A stretch of 64,000 nt of DNA from DATJSN01 sp035504095 (GCA_035504095.1 DATJSN010000059.1:33843-97842), one strand, 5' to 3'. Shown: positions 45,058 through 53,826, counted from the stretch's first letter. Numbers and translations: made by a program. The notes: a model not told the origin generated them from the letters alone.

Positions 45058-45282
45058 ATGCAGCACGACCGAATTCTTGTTGACCCTGCGATTTGCCATG
45101 GCAAACCTGTCATTCGTGGCACACGCGTACCTGTGGCGCTTGTCCTGGGCTCCCTGGCGGGTGGAATGAAGGTTGAGGATGTTCAACGAGAATACGACCT
45201 GACCGAAAATGACATCCGCGCCGCCCTGCGCTTTGCCGGAGAACTGGTCGATCACGAGCAATTCCATCCCTTGCCCGGTTAA
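45058..45282 (+). CDS. DUF433 antitoxin-like protein
   Basis: The 74-residue product is a DUF433 protein: ILVDPAICHGKPVIRGTRVPVALVLGSLAGGM, then a VQREYDLTENDIRAALRFA helix pair, a winged/MerR-like DNA-binding fold. In many genomes DUF433 proteins pair with a DUF5615 PIN-like toxin, as here. The ATG at 45058 with CGGAG upstream is chosen; an open frame extends to 44944 but lacks family similarity. The toxin gene follows after 21 nt. Confidence 0.87.
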   Translation: MQHDRILVDPAICHGKPVIRGTRVPVALVLGSLAGGMKVEDVQREYDLTENDIRAALRFAGELVDHEQFHPLPG

Positions 45283-45303
45283 TTACTTTTGCGGCGAGTC
45301 TCA

Positions 45304-45666
45304 ATGCGTTTTCTTATCGACGCCAATATGCCAAGAAGCGCCGGTGCGACGCTTCGCGAAATTGGTCACGAGTGTCTGGACGCTCGTGATATAGGCTTGG
45401 CTGGAGTCCCCGATTCGCAAATCGCTGATTATGTAAGAATTCATCGCCTGGTTTTGGTCACACGCGATGGAGATTTCGCGGATATCCGAAACTATCCACC
45501 GGAACAATATTTCGGCATCGTGATTATGCTTTTGCCCGACTATGCCACCGCAGGCGTCATTGCCGACGCCTTACGTTCCTTTGTGAAAAATCAATCTGTG
45601 ATGGACCGTCTGCCCGGCCGCCTTGCTGTTGTGGAGCCCGGAAGAATACGTCTTCGCCCGGCCTAA
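45304..45666 (+). CDS. DUF5615 PIN-like toxin
   Basis: The 120-residue product has the PIN-like DUF5615 pattern: RFLIDANMPRSAGATLREIGH with the first Asp, DARDIGLAGVPDSQIADY, and VTRDGDFADI with the second acidic cluster. Proteins of this group are predicted ribonucleases neutralised by the DUF433 partner encoded just upstream. The ATG at 45304 is preferred to the TTG at 45289. A palindrome copy begins 19 nt after the stop. Confidence 0.85.
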   Translation: MRFLIDANMPRSAGATLREIGHECLDARDIGLAGVPDSQIADYVRIHRLVLVTRDGDFADIRNYPPEQYFGIVIMLLPDYATAGVIADALRSFVKNQSVMDRLPGRLAVVEPGRIRLRPA

Positions 45667-45685
45667 TGCATCACCGTTTTTATGT

Positions 45686-46085
45686 GTTCACAAAATTGCG
45701 AACGCGCAGGGCGCACGCAGCAAAGCTGCGGCGAGAATTTAGAACAGTAGATCAGGCGAGCAGGTGAGCAAATAAGGAGGTTCAACAAAATTTGTTCTTG
45801 TTCGCAAAATTGCGAACGCGCCGAACAAGTGCAGACTGGGATTTGTGGTAGGGGCCTGGATTATCGTGTTCGCAAAATTGCGAACGCGCGATGGGAGGCA
45901 GGCAGAGGATAGTGGGCGGGAGTATTAGGCGAGATTTGCTAGCGGCGTCCCTGTTTCACTCTCAATTTAGCTTGTTCGCAAAATTGCGAACGCGCAGGGC
46001 GCACGCAGCAAAGCTGCGGCGAGAATTTAGAACAGTAGATCAGGCGATCAGGTGAGCAAATAAGGATGTTCGCAAATTTGCGAAC
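45686..46085. repeat. Palindrome array segment 1 with five palindromes
   Basis: This 400-nt stretch without genes consists of palindromes at 45686, 45800, 45868, 45974 and 46068. They are separated by spacers of 96, 50, 88 and 76 nt. The first and last spacers share a module of about 75 nt. The segment 45686-45885 is repeated almost exactly at 48074-48273. Confidence 0.88.
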
Positions 46086-46110
46086 GCGCAATGGGTTTCC
46101 TGAGTAGATT

Positions 46111-46845
46111 TTAGCTTTTAGATTTAGTGCCGTGTATAAAGGCCGAATCGCTAGCACGGCCAAGTTGCTTGCAGGTAAGTATTAAGTACAGAGTGGAGAC
46201 CAACGCAGCAATCGCGCAGGCAAAGAAGATGCAAGCGCCTGCAATCCGCATGAACCATCGCCCAAACGTGCCATGCACGCCGGGATTAAAAAAAATCACC
46301 GCGGAGATCACTACTCCAGCGACACAAGCCAATGCGCAAAAAGACATTATGGATGCAAAAAGGACCAAGCCCTCGCGTTTTTCCTTTTTTTTCATCAGTT
46401 CCCGGCCTTGACTTTGGGGAATGGCGGATAAAGCTCCGCATGCCGGGCATTTCACGGCAAAGCCGCCTTTTTCCAATTGTTGGACATTTTTTACCAAATC
46501 TCCTTCCTGCGCACCGAAGACCTTGTTGCATTGCGGACATTTCGCAGTCGCGACATCCAGCGGCACATCATTGCCCGGGTTTATCGTTCCGGCGACCGGT
46601 GTGAATTTTTCAGAAGATTTTGCACGCGTATGAGGCGTGGCCTTTTTTTGCTTCCTCCAAATTTCCTTCCTCCAAACCCATATCGTCGCTGGGACAAGTA
46701 AGCCCACCAGCGCCCATTCACCCGGCTCAAAACCAAGCCAATGACGAAGACTTAGGCGAACGACGGCAATGATAGAAGTAATACCGATAAGCGAGAGCCA
46801 AAAACGAGCCCACAATGGCAGGTTGCGAAAGGTCTGCTTGATCAT
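46111..46845 (-). CDS. Membrane protein with a zinc-ribbon-like domain
   Basis: The roughly 244-residue product has two N-terminal hydrophobic spans (LWARFWLSLIGITSIIAVV and EWALVGLLVPATIWVW). A soluble segment follows with two CxxC pairs (KCPQCNKVF and KCPACGAL), then two further spans near the C-terminus (LFASIMSFCALACVAGVVIS and ACIFFACAIAALVSTLYLIL). The four cysteines suggest a zinc ribbon of the MJ0042 type. The ATG at 46845 is preferred over an upstream TTG at 46881. It lies between palindrome copies. No function is recognised. Confidence 0.6.
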   Translation of the reverse strand: MIKQTFRNLPLWARFWLSLIGITSIIAVVRLSLRHWLGFEPGEWALVGLLVPATIWVWRKEIWRKQKKATPHTRAKSSEKFTPVAGTINPGNDVPLDVATAKCPQCNKVFGAQEGDLVKNVQQLEKGGFAVKCPACGALSAIPQSQGRELMKKKEKREGLVLFASIMSFCALACVAGVVISAVIFFNPGVHGTFGRWFMRIAGACIFFACAIAALVSTLYLILTCKQLGRASDSAFIHGTKSKS

Positions 46846-46943
46846 GGCCTGATAATGTAGTCGGATCAGGACAAAGTACAACTTTATTCTTAAGCATATC
46901 CGAACTCGTCAAGATCCTGTTCGTCGACAGGAGTTTCTGGGTG

Positions 46944-48273
46944 TTCGCAAAATTGCCAACACGCAATGGAAGGCAGGCAGAGGATAGTGGGCGGGAGTAT
47001 TCGGCGAGATTTGCTAGCGGTGCCCCCGTTTCACTCTCAATTTATCTTGTTCGCAAATTTGCGAACGCGCTGAGGAGGTGCGGGGATTGTTTTAACGCAG
47101 AGAACGCAGAGGTGGCGCGGAGGTCGCAGAGTATTTATTTACCACGACGGCACGATGGAGTGTTCGCAAATTTGCGAACGCGCCGAACAAGGGCAGACCA
47201 GGATTTGTGGCGGGGGCCAGGATTATCATGTTCGCAAAATTGCGAACGCGCTAGAAGGGACATGCAGGCTATGGTGTTGGGGAAAATAGTTGCGACGTCA
47301 GAGTTTAACTCTCCTCAGCGTCGCGCAGATTAATTTGATGAATAAAACTGGCCTCATCATGGCGCAGGATTACGGCCCACGACTGGCGGCTGATTTGTAC
47401 GGCTTTGAGGGTAAAAATATTGCTCATAGAGCACCATAGGTTATAGGTGACAGGTTACAGGGGACAGTTTTTCCGCAACCGACCTGTCCTAATACTGAAT
47501 AGGCAAACCATCCGACACTCGATGCTCATTTTGAGAGAATCAATGAATTTGGCACTCTGATAGGGATTGCTACAGGTTATTTCTCTATTTAGGGGATAGG
47601 GGACAGGGTATAGTGGGCGGGAGTATTAGGCGAGATTTATTAGCCGCGTTTCCGTTTCACTCTCAATTTATCTTGTTCGCAAATTTGCGAACGCGCTAGG
47701 TGGGCAACCTATTGAACTACTGTTCGCAAAATTGCGAACGCGGCACAATGGTGACGGGAGTTTCTGGGTGTTCGCAAAATTGCGAACGCGCCATGGGAGG
47801 CATGGGGGGAATTGAGGAAGGAAAAACTAGCCGCATCCCCATTTTACTCTCCTTGCATTTGCGATCGTCCGACGTAACGCCGGGGAATAATAGATGGAAT
47901 GAGACTGCACTAATAATCTTCTTAGAAAAATCTTTGTTGTATGGTGGAGGGGTGATGGGAGTATTAGGCGAGATTTGCTAGCCGCGTTTCCGTTTCACTA
48001 TCATTTAGTTTGTTCGCAAATTTGCGAACGCCCATAGTAGGGGCGATCAGAAGGAAAACGCAATATTTTGCGTGTTCGCAAATTTGCGAACGCGCAGGGC
48101 GCACGCAGCAAAGCTGCGGCGAGAATTTAGAACAGTAGATCAGGCGAGCAGGTGAGCAAATAAGGAGGTTCAACAAAGTTTGTTCTTGTTCGCAAATTTG
48201 CGAACGCGCCGAACAAGTGCAGACTGGGATTTGTGGTAGGGGCCTGGATTATCGTGTTCGCAAAATTGCGAAC
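46944..48273. repeat. Palindrome array segment 2 with eleven palindromes
   Basis: This 1.33-kb stretch holds eleven of the palindromes and no convincing gene. Frames here mostly translate the palindromes (recurrent CSQNCERA or FAKLRTR). It also includes the 22-base sequence at 47489-47510 shared with 42599-42620, 'ggtgacaggttacaggggacag' type sequence as at 58-63 kb, and reused spacer modules from segment 1. Confidence 0.88.
48074..48273. repeat. Second copy of the palindrome-spacer-palindrome block
   Basis: The order palindrome, 96-nt spacer, palindrome, 50-nt spacer, palindrome is the same as at 45686-45885. The spacers are almost identical, but the central bases of the first two palindromes differ: AAATTT here against a mutated and an AAAATT core in the other copy. 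Confidence 0.85.
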
Positions 48274-48297
48274 GCGCTGTAGCGAGATGGATACGTT

Positions 48298-48537
48298 TTA
48301 TTCATTTGATGTGAACCATTCTGAGAGCGCGTCCCAGCTTTTCTGTTTGGAAATCCGGCCATTTAACGGCCACCAGCGCAGGCCGCCAACACTAATGGTT
48401 AGGGTGCCTAACTTACGCTGTGTCCTTTTCCACTTTTCCCATACATCAAAGCGTACTCCACGCTTTCCAATGGAAACAGATTCCTTAAGACTTGCTGCAA
48501 CCCACTTTGTAGGACGACCTTTTTGTCTACCTTTCAT
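48298..48537 (-). CDS. Small basic hypothetical protein
   Basis: The 79-residue product begins with a basic segment (MKGRQKGRPTKWVAASLK) and is rich in Trp, Arg and Lys throughout (GVRFDVWEKWKRTQRKLGTL, GLRWWPLNG). It is not recognised; the composition suggests nucleic-acid binding. An AAGGTGAT ribosome-binding site in ideal position fixes the ATG at 48537. It lies downstream of the DUF4268 gene on the same strand and runs to within 25 nt of the last palindrome. Confidence 0.55.
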   Translation of the reverse strand: MKGRQKGRPTKWVAASLKESVSIGKRGVRFDVWEKWKRTQRKLGTLTISVGGLRWWPLNGRISKQKSWDALSEWFTSNE

Positions 48538-48594
48538 ATTTATCACCTTAATAAAAATACTAGCGGCGCCCCCGTTTCACTCTCCGTCAACGTT

Positions 48595-49527
48595 TCACTT
48601 AAGATATTTAGGAAAGACTTTCTGGAATTTTTCTGCTTCTTTTAATAGCCATTTAAAATAATCTTCCCATTTATTTTGATCTTCAAAATCACCTCGAATA
48701 GAAATTTTTATTCTGCTTGCCTTCCTTTCCGGCAACTCCATCCACTCAAGCTGTTCGTTTAGTTCCGCTTCAATTTTATTTTTTTGATCAAAGAGATGAT
48801 GAAACAATTCTTTATTATTTGCAATCCATATTTCTGAGGTAAATAAACCTTCGCGAGAATTTATAGATAGTGAAATATGCGCGTCACTACTTCCGAAACT
48901 GATGTTTGTCCAATGTTGAGGATAACACTTTTGTAAACGAATTTTCATATTATTGTGTTTGACATATTCTTTAAACCGCTCCCAAAATTCCAACTGTTTT
49001 ATTTTTGTATCAGTCAATTCTGCTTTATCGGTCGAATGTCTTACGACCCTGGCCCAATCATTTGGTTTTGAAATAAGTTCGAATTTTGGTGCAAAGGGCG
49101 AATCCCCAATTTGCCAAAGCTCAATCTGAACCAGATAAAATTCAGTATTTTCGTCAGTATGTTCATTTAACCAATCTATTGCCTGCCGATGTTCTTCTCG
49201 AACATCTTCTACAATCCAGACGATAATGGCCGCGTTATATCCAGAGGCATACGTTATTAATTTCCCTAGATGATCATGGTTTGTTTTTTCAAGTTGATTT
49301 TCAATAATTATCTTTCTATTGGAATGTTCTTCTACGGCTAGAATGTCTGCACTGAAACCACCAACAGTCGCCTCCGTTTGCATCAATTTAATATCAAAAC
49401 CGAGATCATCGCCAAGAACCTTTAGGTTTTCCTCCTCGGCCAACCAGTTTGTAAAATTGTGCGCCTCGTGTTTCCAGGCCTTTCTTAATTCTACTTTTTG
49501 CAGCTTTCCAAGATTTTGTGAGCTCAT
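48595..49527 (-). CDS. DUF4268 protein, nuclease-like
   Basis: The 310-residue protein has an N-terminal domain with a PD-(D/E)xK-like pattern (TVGGFSADILA, then KIIIENQLEKTNHDHLGKLITYASG) and a C-terminal DUF4268 helical/beta domain. Such proteins are common in defence islands and are predicted endonucleases. The ATG at 49527 has a GGAGAG site 7 nt upstream; longer in-frame starts to 49566 have none. It follows hsdR by 68 nt (29 nt counting the longest frame) on the same strand and is likely part of the restriction locus transcript. Confidence 0.78.
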   Translation of the reverse strand: MSSQNLGKLQKVELRKAWKHEAHNFTNWLAEEENLKVLGDDLGFDIKLMQTEATVGGFSADILAVEEHSNRKIIIENQLEKTNHDHLGKLITYASGYNAAIIVWIVEDVREEHRQAIDWLNEHTDENTEFYLVQIELWQIGDSPFAPKFELISKPNDWARVVRHSTDKAELTDTKIKQLEFWERFKEYVKHNNMKIRLQKCYPQHWTNISFGSSDAHISLSINSREGLFTSEIWIANNKELFHHLFDQKNKIEAELNEQLEWMELPERKASRIKISIRGDFEDQNKWEDYFKWLLKEAEKFQKVFPKYLK

Positions 49528-49595
49528 AGCATAACTCTCCATTGCATACCTATATCTATCATTCATACAACTTACATACTATTTTACTCCGACGA

Positions 49596-52500
49596 TCATG
49601 CAGCGATATTGGCGCAAACGAGTTCGGCCTGCTTTAGGACGGTTTCGGTTGCAGTTTGTTGTTTGTCGGGCGGATAGCCGTACTTTTTGAGAATGCGTTT
49701 GACTGCCAGCCGGATTTCCGCCTTAACGCTTTCCCGCACGGTCCAATCGATGCGGGTGTTATTTTTAATGGCGACAAATAATTCGCGGGCGATTTTTTTA
49801 AGCGTCGGTTCACCCAGAACCTTTACGGCACTATCGTTTACTTCCAAGGCATCATAAAAAGCGAGTTCTTCGGTACTCAGGCCAAGCTCTTCACCGCGTT
49901 TGTTGGCTTCACGCATCTCTTTCGCTATCGCAATTAATTGTTCAATGACCTGAGCGGCTTCAATGGATCGGTTCTGATACTTTCTGATCGCCTCTTCAAG
50001 CATTACCGAAAAACGGCCCGACTCGATAAGATTTTTTTGTCTGACTGTGCGAATCTGATCATTGAGCAATTTACGCAGCATTTCCACGGCCAGATTCTTT
50101 TGCGGCAACTGCCGTACTTCCGCCAGAAATTTTTCCGAGAGGATCGAGATTTCCGGCTTTTCCAGACCGGCGGCGGCGAATACGTCAATGACCTTGTCGG
50201 ATATCACCGAACGTGAAACGATCTGCCGGACGGCTTCATCGATATTTTCCCGGTCGGTTGAGGTTGCATCGCCCAACGATTTGACCAGCCCGGCGCGAAC
50301 CGCCTGAAAGAAAGCCACGTCATCGCGGATGCGCAATGATTCATCGCTGGGCAATGCCAGGGCAAAGGCTTTGGAAAGTTCAGCCACCGCCTGTAAAAAT
50401 TTCTTTTTACCATCCGGCAGACTTAAAACATAATCCATGGCCCGGGCAATGGCTCCCATGCGCCCGGCAACGGGGCCGCGCACGGAGGCGGCATAATCAA
50501 ATTTGCCCAATATTTTTGTAACCACGGTAAATTTTTCCAACATGACCGCGACAGCTTCAGCCATATTCAGCGTTGGCCGGCCTTTTCCGCCTTCTTCGGT
50601 ATAAATGGCAAGGGCGGATTTAAGCTCATCCGCCAGGCCCAGATAATCAACCACCAGCCCGCCGGGTTTATCGGCAAAGACGCGATTCACCCGGGCTATC
50701 GCCTGCATCAGCGTGTGGTCTTTCATCGGTTTATCGACGTACATGGTATGCAGGCAGGGAACGTCAAAGCCCGTAAGCCACATATCGCGCACAATGACGA
50801 TCTTGAATTCATCTTCAGGTTTCTTGAAACGAGCCGCGAGTTGTTCGCGCCGGGGTTTAGAGCGAATGTGTTCCTGCCAATCTTCCGGATCGGATGCCGA
50901 ACCAGTCATAACGATTTTAAGGACTCCACGAGTATCATCGGAATCGTGCCAGTGCGGGCGGAGTTTAATGAGTTCCTTATATAGCTCGACGCATATACGC
51001 CGGCTCATACAGACGATCATGGCCTTTCCATCCATGCCCGAGAGCCTGTTTTCCCAATGGTTAACCAAATCCCGCGCCACAAGTTTGATGCGATTTTCCG
51101 TGCCAACCAAGGCTTCAAGGCGCGCCCACCGGCTCTTGGCCGCCTGTTTGGCGCTTTGTTCCTGATCTTCGGTAACTTCATCAAAGTCCGGATCGATGCG
51201 CGGGCGCTGATCTTCCGACAAATCAATCTTGGCCATCCGACCTTCATAGTAGATGCGAACCGTAGCGCCATCTTCGAGCGAACGTTGAATGTCGTAAATA
51301 TCGATGTAATCGCCGAAGACGCTCCGCGTATTGCGATCGGATTTCTCAATCGGCGTGCCGGTAAAGCCAATGAACGATGCGTTGGGGAGCGCTTCGCGGA
51401 CCCGGCGGGCGAAACCCTGGGTAAAGCCATATTGGCTGCGGTGCGCTTCGTCGGCGATTACGACAATATTTCGCCGGTCGGAAAGCAATGGATGCAACTC
51501 GCCTTTTTCGGCGGGCAGAAACTTCTGAATGGTCGTAAAAACCACGCCACCGGAGGCCACCATGAGCAGCTTTCGCAAATCATTGCGTTCCTTTGCTTGT
51601 TCCGGCGCTTGCCGGAGTAATTCCCTGCAGCGGGAAAATGTGCCGAATAATTGATTATCCAGATCGTTACGGTCTGTCAGCACGACTAACGTCGGATTCT
51701 GCATTGGGGACTGCTGGATAATTTTGCCCGCATAAAAAGCCATGGAAAGGCTTTTCCCGCTTCCCTGAGTATGCCAGATCACGCCGATGCGCTTATCGCC
51801 TTTTTCCGTAGAAGCATTGACCGTGCAGGCAATGGCTTTATTGACGGCAAAATACTGATGATAGCTGGCGGTTTTTTTCTCCAATTTATGGCCATCATCT
51901 TCAAAAACGCTGAAATACCGGATCAAATCCAGAAGCCGTTCCGGGTGGAGCATACCGGCGGCCAGCACCTGCATTTGCGGAACTGAACCCAATTCAATGT
52001 GTTCGCCATCAATGCTGCGCCAAGGGCTGAAGCGTTCCCATTCGGCGGTTAAACTGCCTGCACGAGCTTCAAGGCCATCGGTAATAATCAGTAATTCATT
52101 GAATACAAATAAGCCGGAGATATCCCGTTTATAGGTTTGCAACTGCTGGAAAGCCTTGCGTATATCAGCGGTTGAATCCGTGGGGTTTTTAATTTCAATA
52201 ACTACCAGCGGCAGACCATTGACGAATAAAACCACATCAGCACGGCGGTTGCGATTGTTTTCTATGACGGTGAATTGATTGACCACAAGAAATTCATTGT
52301 TTGCCGGATTATTAAAATCCACCGGCCAAACTTGCTTATGCATCCGCCGGCCAAAGTTGTCATGGTGCTCGATGGCGATGCCTTCGGTAAGCATGCGATG
52401 GAAAGATCTGTTGGATTCGATGAGGCTCGGTGAGCGGGTTCGGGTAAGTTTTCGGGCAGCTTCGGCGAGGACATCCTTGGGAAAATCGGGATTAATTCGC

Positions 52501-52673
52501 GCCAGTGCATTCTGGAGGCGTTGTTCTAATACAACCTGGCTGTAATCTTTACGTTCCGGTCTTTCGCCATCGGGTGCGATTTGGGGGCCGAAAGCATAAT
52601 CATATCCAAGCGGAAGAATATGGCCGTCAATGAGATGGATTTCGGTCTGCTGTTCATCGAGAAATGACGGCAT
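49596..52673 (-). CDS. hsdR: Type I restriction endonuclease, R subunit
   Basis: The 1025-residue motor and cleavage subunit has an N-terminal PD-(D/E)xK nuclease (RADVVLF with Asp145, VVIEIKN with Glu160 and Lys162). It also has the helicase motifs: Walker A QGSGKS at 303-308, DEAHRSQYG, SFIGFTGTP, MTGSASDP and the motif VI arginines near QAIARVNR. It translocates DNA and cuts at a distance when HsdM/HsdS find unmodified sites. It is separated from hsdS by three accessory genes, and the gene before it (four-helix bundle) ends 75 nt upstream. Confidence 0.95.
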   Translation of the reverse strand: MPSFLDEQQTEIHLIDGHILPLGYDYAFGPQIAPDGERPERKDYSQVVLEQRLQNALARINPDFPKDVLAEAARKLTRTRSPSLIESNRSFHRMLTEGIAIEHHDNFGRRMHKQVWPVDFNNPANNEFLVVNQFTVIENNRNRRADVVLFVNGLPLVVIEIKNPTDSTADIRKAFQQLQTYKRDISGLFVFNELLIITDGLEARAGSLTAEWERFSPWRSIDGEHIELGSVPQMQVLAAGMLHPERLLDLIRYFSVFEDDGHKLEKKTASYHQYFAVNKAIACTVNASTEKGDKRIGVIWHTQGSGKSLSMAFYAGKIIQQSPMQNPTLVVLTDRNDLDNQLFGTFSRCRELLRQAPEQAKERNDLRKLLMVASGGVVFTTIQKFLPAEKGELHPLLSDRRNIVVIADEAHRSQYGFTQGFARRVREALPNASFIGFTGTPIEKSDRNTRSVFGDYIDIYDIQRSLEDGATVRIYYEGRMAKIDLSEDQRPRIDPDFDEVTEDQEQSAKQAAKSRWARLEALVGTENRIKLVARDLVNHWENRLSGMDGKAMIVCMSRRICVELYKELIKLRPHWHDSDDTRGVLKIVMTGSASDPEDWQEHIRSKPRREQLAARFKKPEDEFKIVIVRDMWLTGFDVPCLHTMYVDKPMKDHTLMQAIARVNRVFADKPGGLVVDYLGLADELKSALAIYTEEGGKGRPTLNMAEAVAVMLEKFTVVTKILGKFDYAASVRGPVAGRMGAIARAMDYVLSLPDGKKKFLQAVAELSKAFALALPSDESLRIRDDVAFFQAVRAGLVKSLGDATSTDRENIDEAVRQIVSRSVISDKVIDVFAAAGLEKPEISILSEKFLAEVRQLPQKNLAVEMLRKLLNDQIRTVRQKNLIESGRFSVMLEEAIRKYQNRSIEAAQVIEQLIAIAKEMREANKRGEELGLSTEELAFYDALEVNDSAVKVLGEPTLKKIARELFVAIKNNTRIDWTVRESVKAEIRLAVKRILKKYGYPPDKQQTATETVLKQAELVCANIAA

Positions 52674-52748
52674 TAATCTTCGCCTGTAGTATTTTCAAAT
52701 CTCATATTTCAAATCTAAAATTTCAAATTTGAAATTTCAAATCTAAAA
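52674..52748. repeat. AT-rich direct repeats TTTCAAATCTAAAA between accessory gene and hsdR
   Basis: This gap is built from near-identical units on the theme of TTTCAAATCTAAAAT/TTTCAAATTTGAAATTTC, which are also able to pair with each other. A similar run fills 53270-53335 on the other side of the four-helix-bundle gene. The 'gatttgagatttcatagttcag' repeats at 57.9-63.7 kb look related in theme. Confidence 0.65.
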
Positions 52749-53255
52749 TTATTCCTTCCGCCCTTCATTCGCTTTCTTTATCACCGCATCGCGCGTCTCC
52801 TGGATTTTCTCCAAAAAAGCTTCAGCGCGGCGATTCTGGCGATATTCCAGTTGCGTCTGTTCGTTCAATCGTCTCTGGCCGGGAATATCGCTGTTTTGCA
52901 GGCTATTTGCCCAGCCGCGAAGCTGGCGCGAAACCGCTTCCACTTGCTCAATCAAAGACTCAATTCGGTCTTTACAATGCGCCAGTTCCGGACGCAACTG
53001 GGCAAAACGCAGGGCCGAACGGACTTCGCCGGCCGATCCGCGGGCAATGTAAAGAAACGTCAGAAAATCCGCCGTCGTGCCGCGTTCGAAACCTTCGGCG
53101 ATATTATTGGAAATCGAAAGACTGGCCCGCTGAAGCTGGTTCCTTAGATCGCCCAATGGGCCAAACTCGCGATCACGGACAAGATTAAATACCTCATCTG
53201 CCAGCGCGATCGCCGCCTGCCACACCGGCGTATCTTCAAACCGCTCATAGGTCAT
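52749..53255 (-). CDS. Four-helix bundle protein (23S rRNA intervening-sequence type)
   Basis: The 168-residue helical protein matches the family first seen in 23S rRNA intervening sequences: FEDTPVWQAAIALADEVFNL, LRNQLQRASLSISNNIAEGFERGT and FLYIARGSAGEVRSAL. A glutamine-, arginine- and lysine-rich C-terminal part exceeds the usual family length of about 120 residues. Its role is unknown. It is placed between hsdS and hsdR and flanked by the AAATCT repeats, which suggests that it was inserted as a unit. Confidence 0.85.
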   Translation of the reverse strand: MTYERFEDTPVWQAAIALADEVFNLVRDREFGPLGDLRNQLQRASLSISNNIAEGFERGTTADFLTFLYIARGSAGEVRSALRFAQLRPELAHCKDRIESLIEQVEAVSRQLRGWANSLQNSDIPGQRRLNEQTQLEYRQNRRAEAFLEKIQETRDAVIKKANEGRKE

Positions 53256-53346
53256 AAAATCCTCTTTTTATCCTCAAATTTCAAATCTAAAATCTAAAAT
53301 CTCAAATCTTAAATCTGTTATCTCAAATCATCCATCCTATGCCATG

Positions 53347-53826
53347 TTATACCCGCTGCAATTCCTCTACCAACAAAGTTCCATCTTCTACCAATAGTTT
53401 CCCCATATCACGAAGAGCCTCCAAAATCCGCAGGCTTTCTTCGACAGTTTTAGGGTGGCGGCTCTCTGGCAACACATCCTCAATCATTGAAAATGCCACG
53501 GTATAAAAATTGACCAATCGCTGTGTCAACTTTTGCGGTAATCGACCGATTTTATCGGTGTTGGATTTGTAAACATTGAAATATTCCATTTTAACCTGGA
53601 TAACAATTTTCGAAGGCTTTTGTGTCTGTTTAACTTTTTCAATCAGTTCATGAAAAGCTTCCAGATATCCTCGCCGCCTTACGATGTTGAGGATTGCGTT
53701 TATTTCGCCGGCCAGCGCATGAGCAATTGCCTTACGTTCCTGATGAAACAGCCAAAGTTGTGTGATAAATCCACTGGCCGTCGCCAGAATGCCGCCAATA
53801 AGAACAGCGAGTATTGTCATCCACAT
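53347..53826 (-). CDS. Membrane-anchored hypothetical protein in the restriction locus
   Basis: The 159-residue product has one N-terminal membrane span (MTILAVLIGGILATASGFITQLWLF), then a mostly helical soluble part with charged segments (HQERKAIAHALAGEINAIL, then LRILEALRDMGKLLVEDG). It is not recognised. It starts 42 nt after the AlbA_2 gene on the same strand. A membrane partner next to a Schlafen/AlbA-like gene could point to an abortive-infection module, but this is inference. Confidence 0.6.
   Translation of the reverse strand: MWMTILAVLIGGILATASGFITQLWLFHQERKAIAHALAGEINAILNIVRRRGYLEAFHELIEKVKQTQKPSKIVIQVKMEYFNVYKSNTDKIGRLPQKLTQRLVNFYTVAFSMIEDVLPESRHPKTVEESLRILEALRDMGKLLVEDGTLLVEELQRV

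Larger units (their letters stand above)
44441..48273. repeat. Array of 18 copies of an 18-nt palindrome with reused spacers
   Basis: Copies of GTTCGCAAAATTGCGAAC or the perfect palindrome GTTCGCAAATTTGCGAAC start at 44441, 44797, 45686 (one mismatch), 45800, 45868, 45974, 46068, 46944 (one mismatch), 47049, 47162, 47230, 47675, 47722, 47770, 48012, 48074, 48188 and 48256. Almost all are preceded by T and followed by GCGC. Spacers range from 29 to 427 nt, apart from longer gaps that hold genes. The spacers are reused. One module beginning AGGGCGCACGCAGCAAAGCT occurs three times, one containing CAGACTGGGATTTGTGG three times, and one containing GGCGAGATTTGCTAG about four times. Genes inside the array are an XRE regulator, the DUF433/DUF5615 pair and a membrane protein. 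Confidence 0.93.

Noticed and set aside
46941..47333. A 130-codon open frame on the plus strand in the palindrome array
   Set aside because: It translates several palindromes and spacer modules (recurrent FAKL, RKFANA and SQNCERA pieces), has no ribosome-binding site and no family similarity.
47305..47427. A 40-codon minus-strand frame (MSNIFTLKAVQISRQSW...)
   Set aside because: Its composition looks protein-like, but it lacks a ribosome-binding site and sits inside the repeat mosaic; it may be a decayed gene fragment.
47700..47981. A 93-codon open frame with two CSQNCER repeats
   Set aside because: The repeated peptide is only the palindrome read in one frame, so there is no evidence of a protein.
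44441..48273. CRISPR array
   Set aside because: The repeat is 18 nt, the spacing varies from 29 nt to several hundred nt, spacers are themselves repeated, and there are no cas genes.
44441..48273. LexA/SOS boxes
   Set aside because: The GTTC...GAAC ends recall some LexA sites, but 18 copies in gene-poor repeats with reused spacers do not look like regulation of SOS genes.
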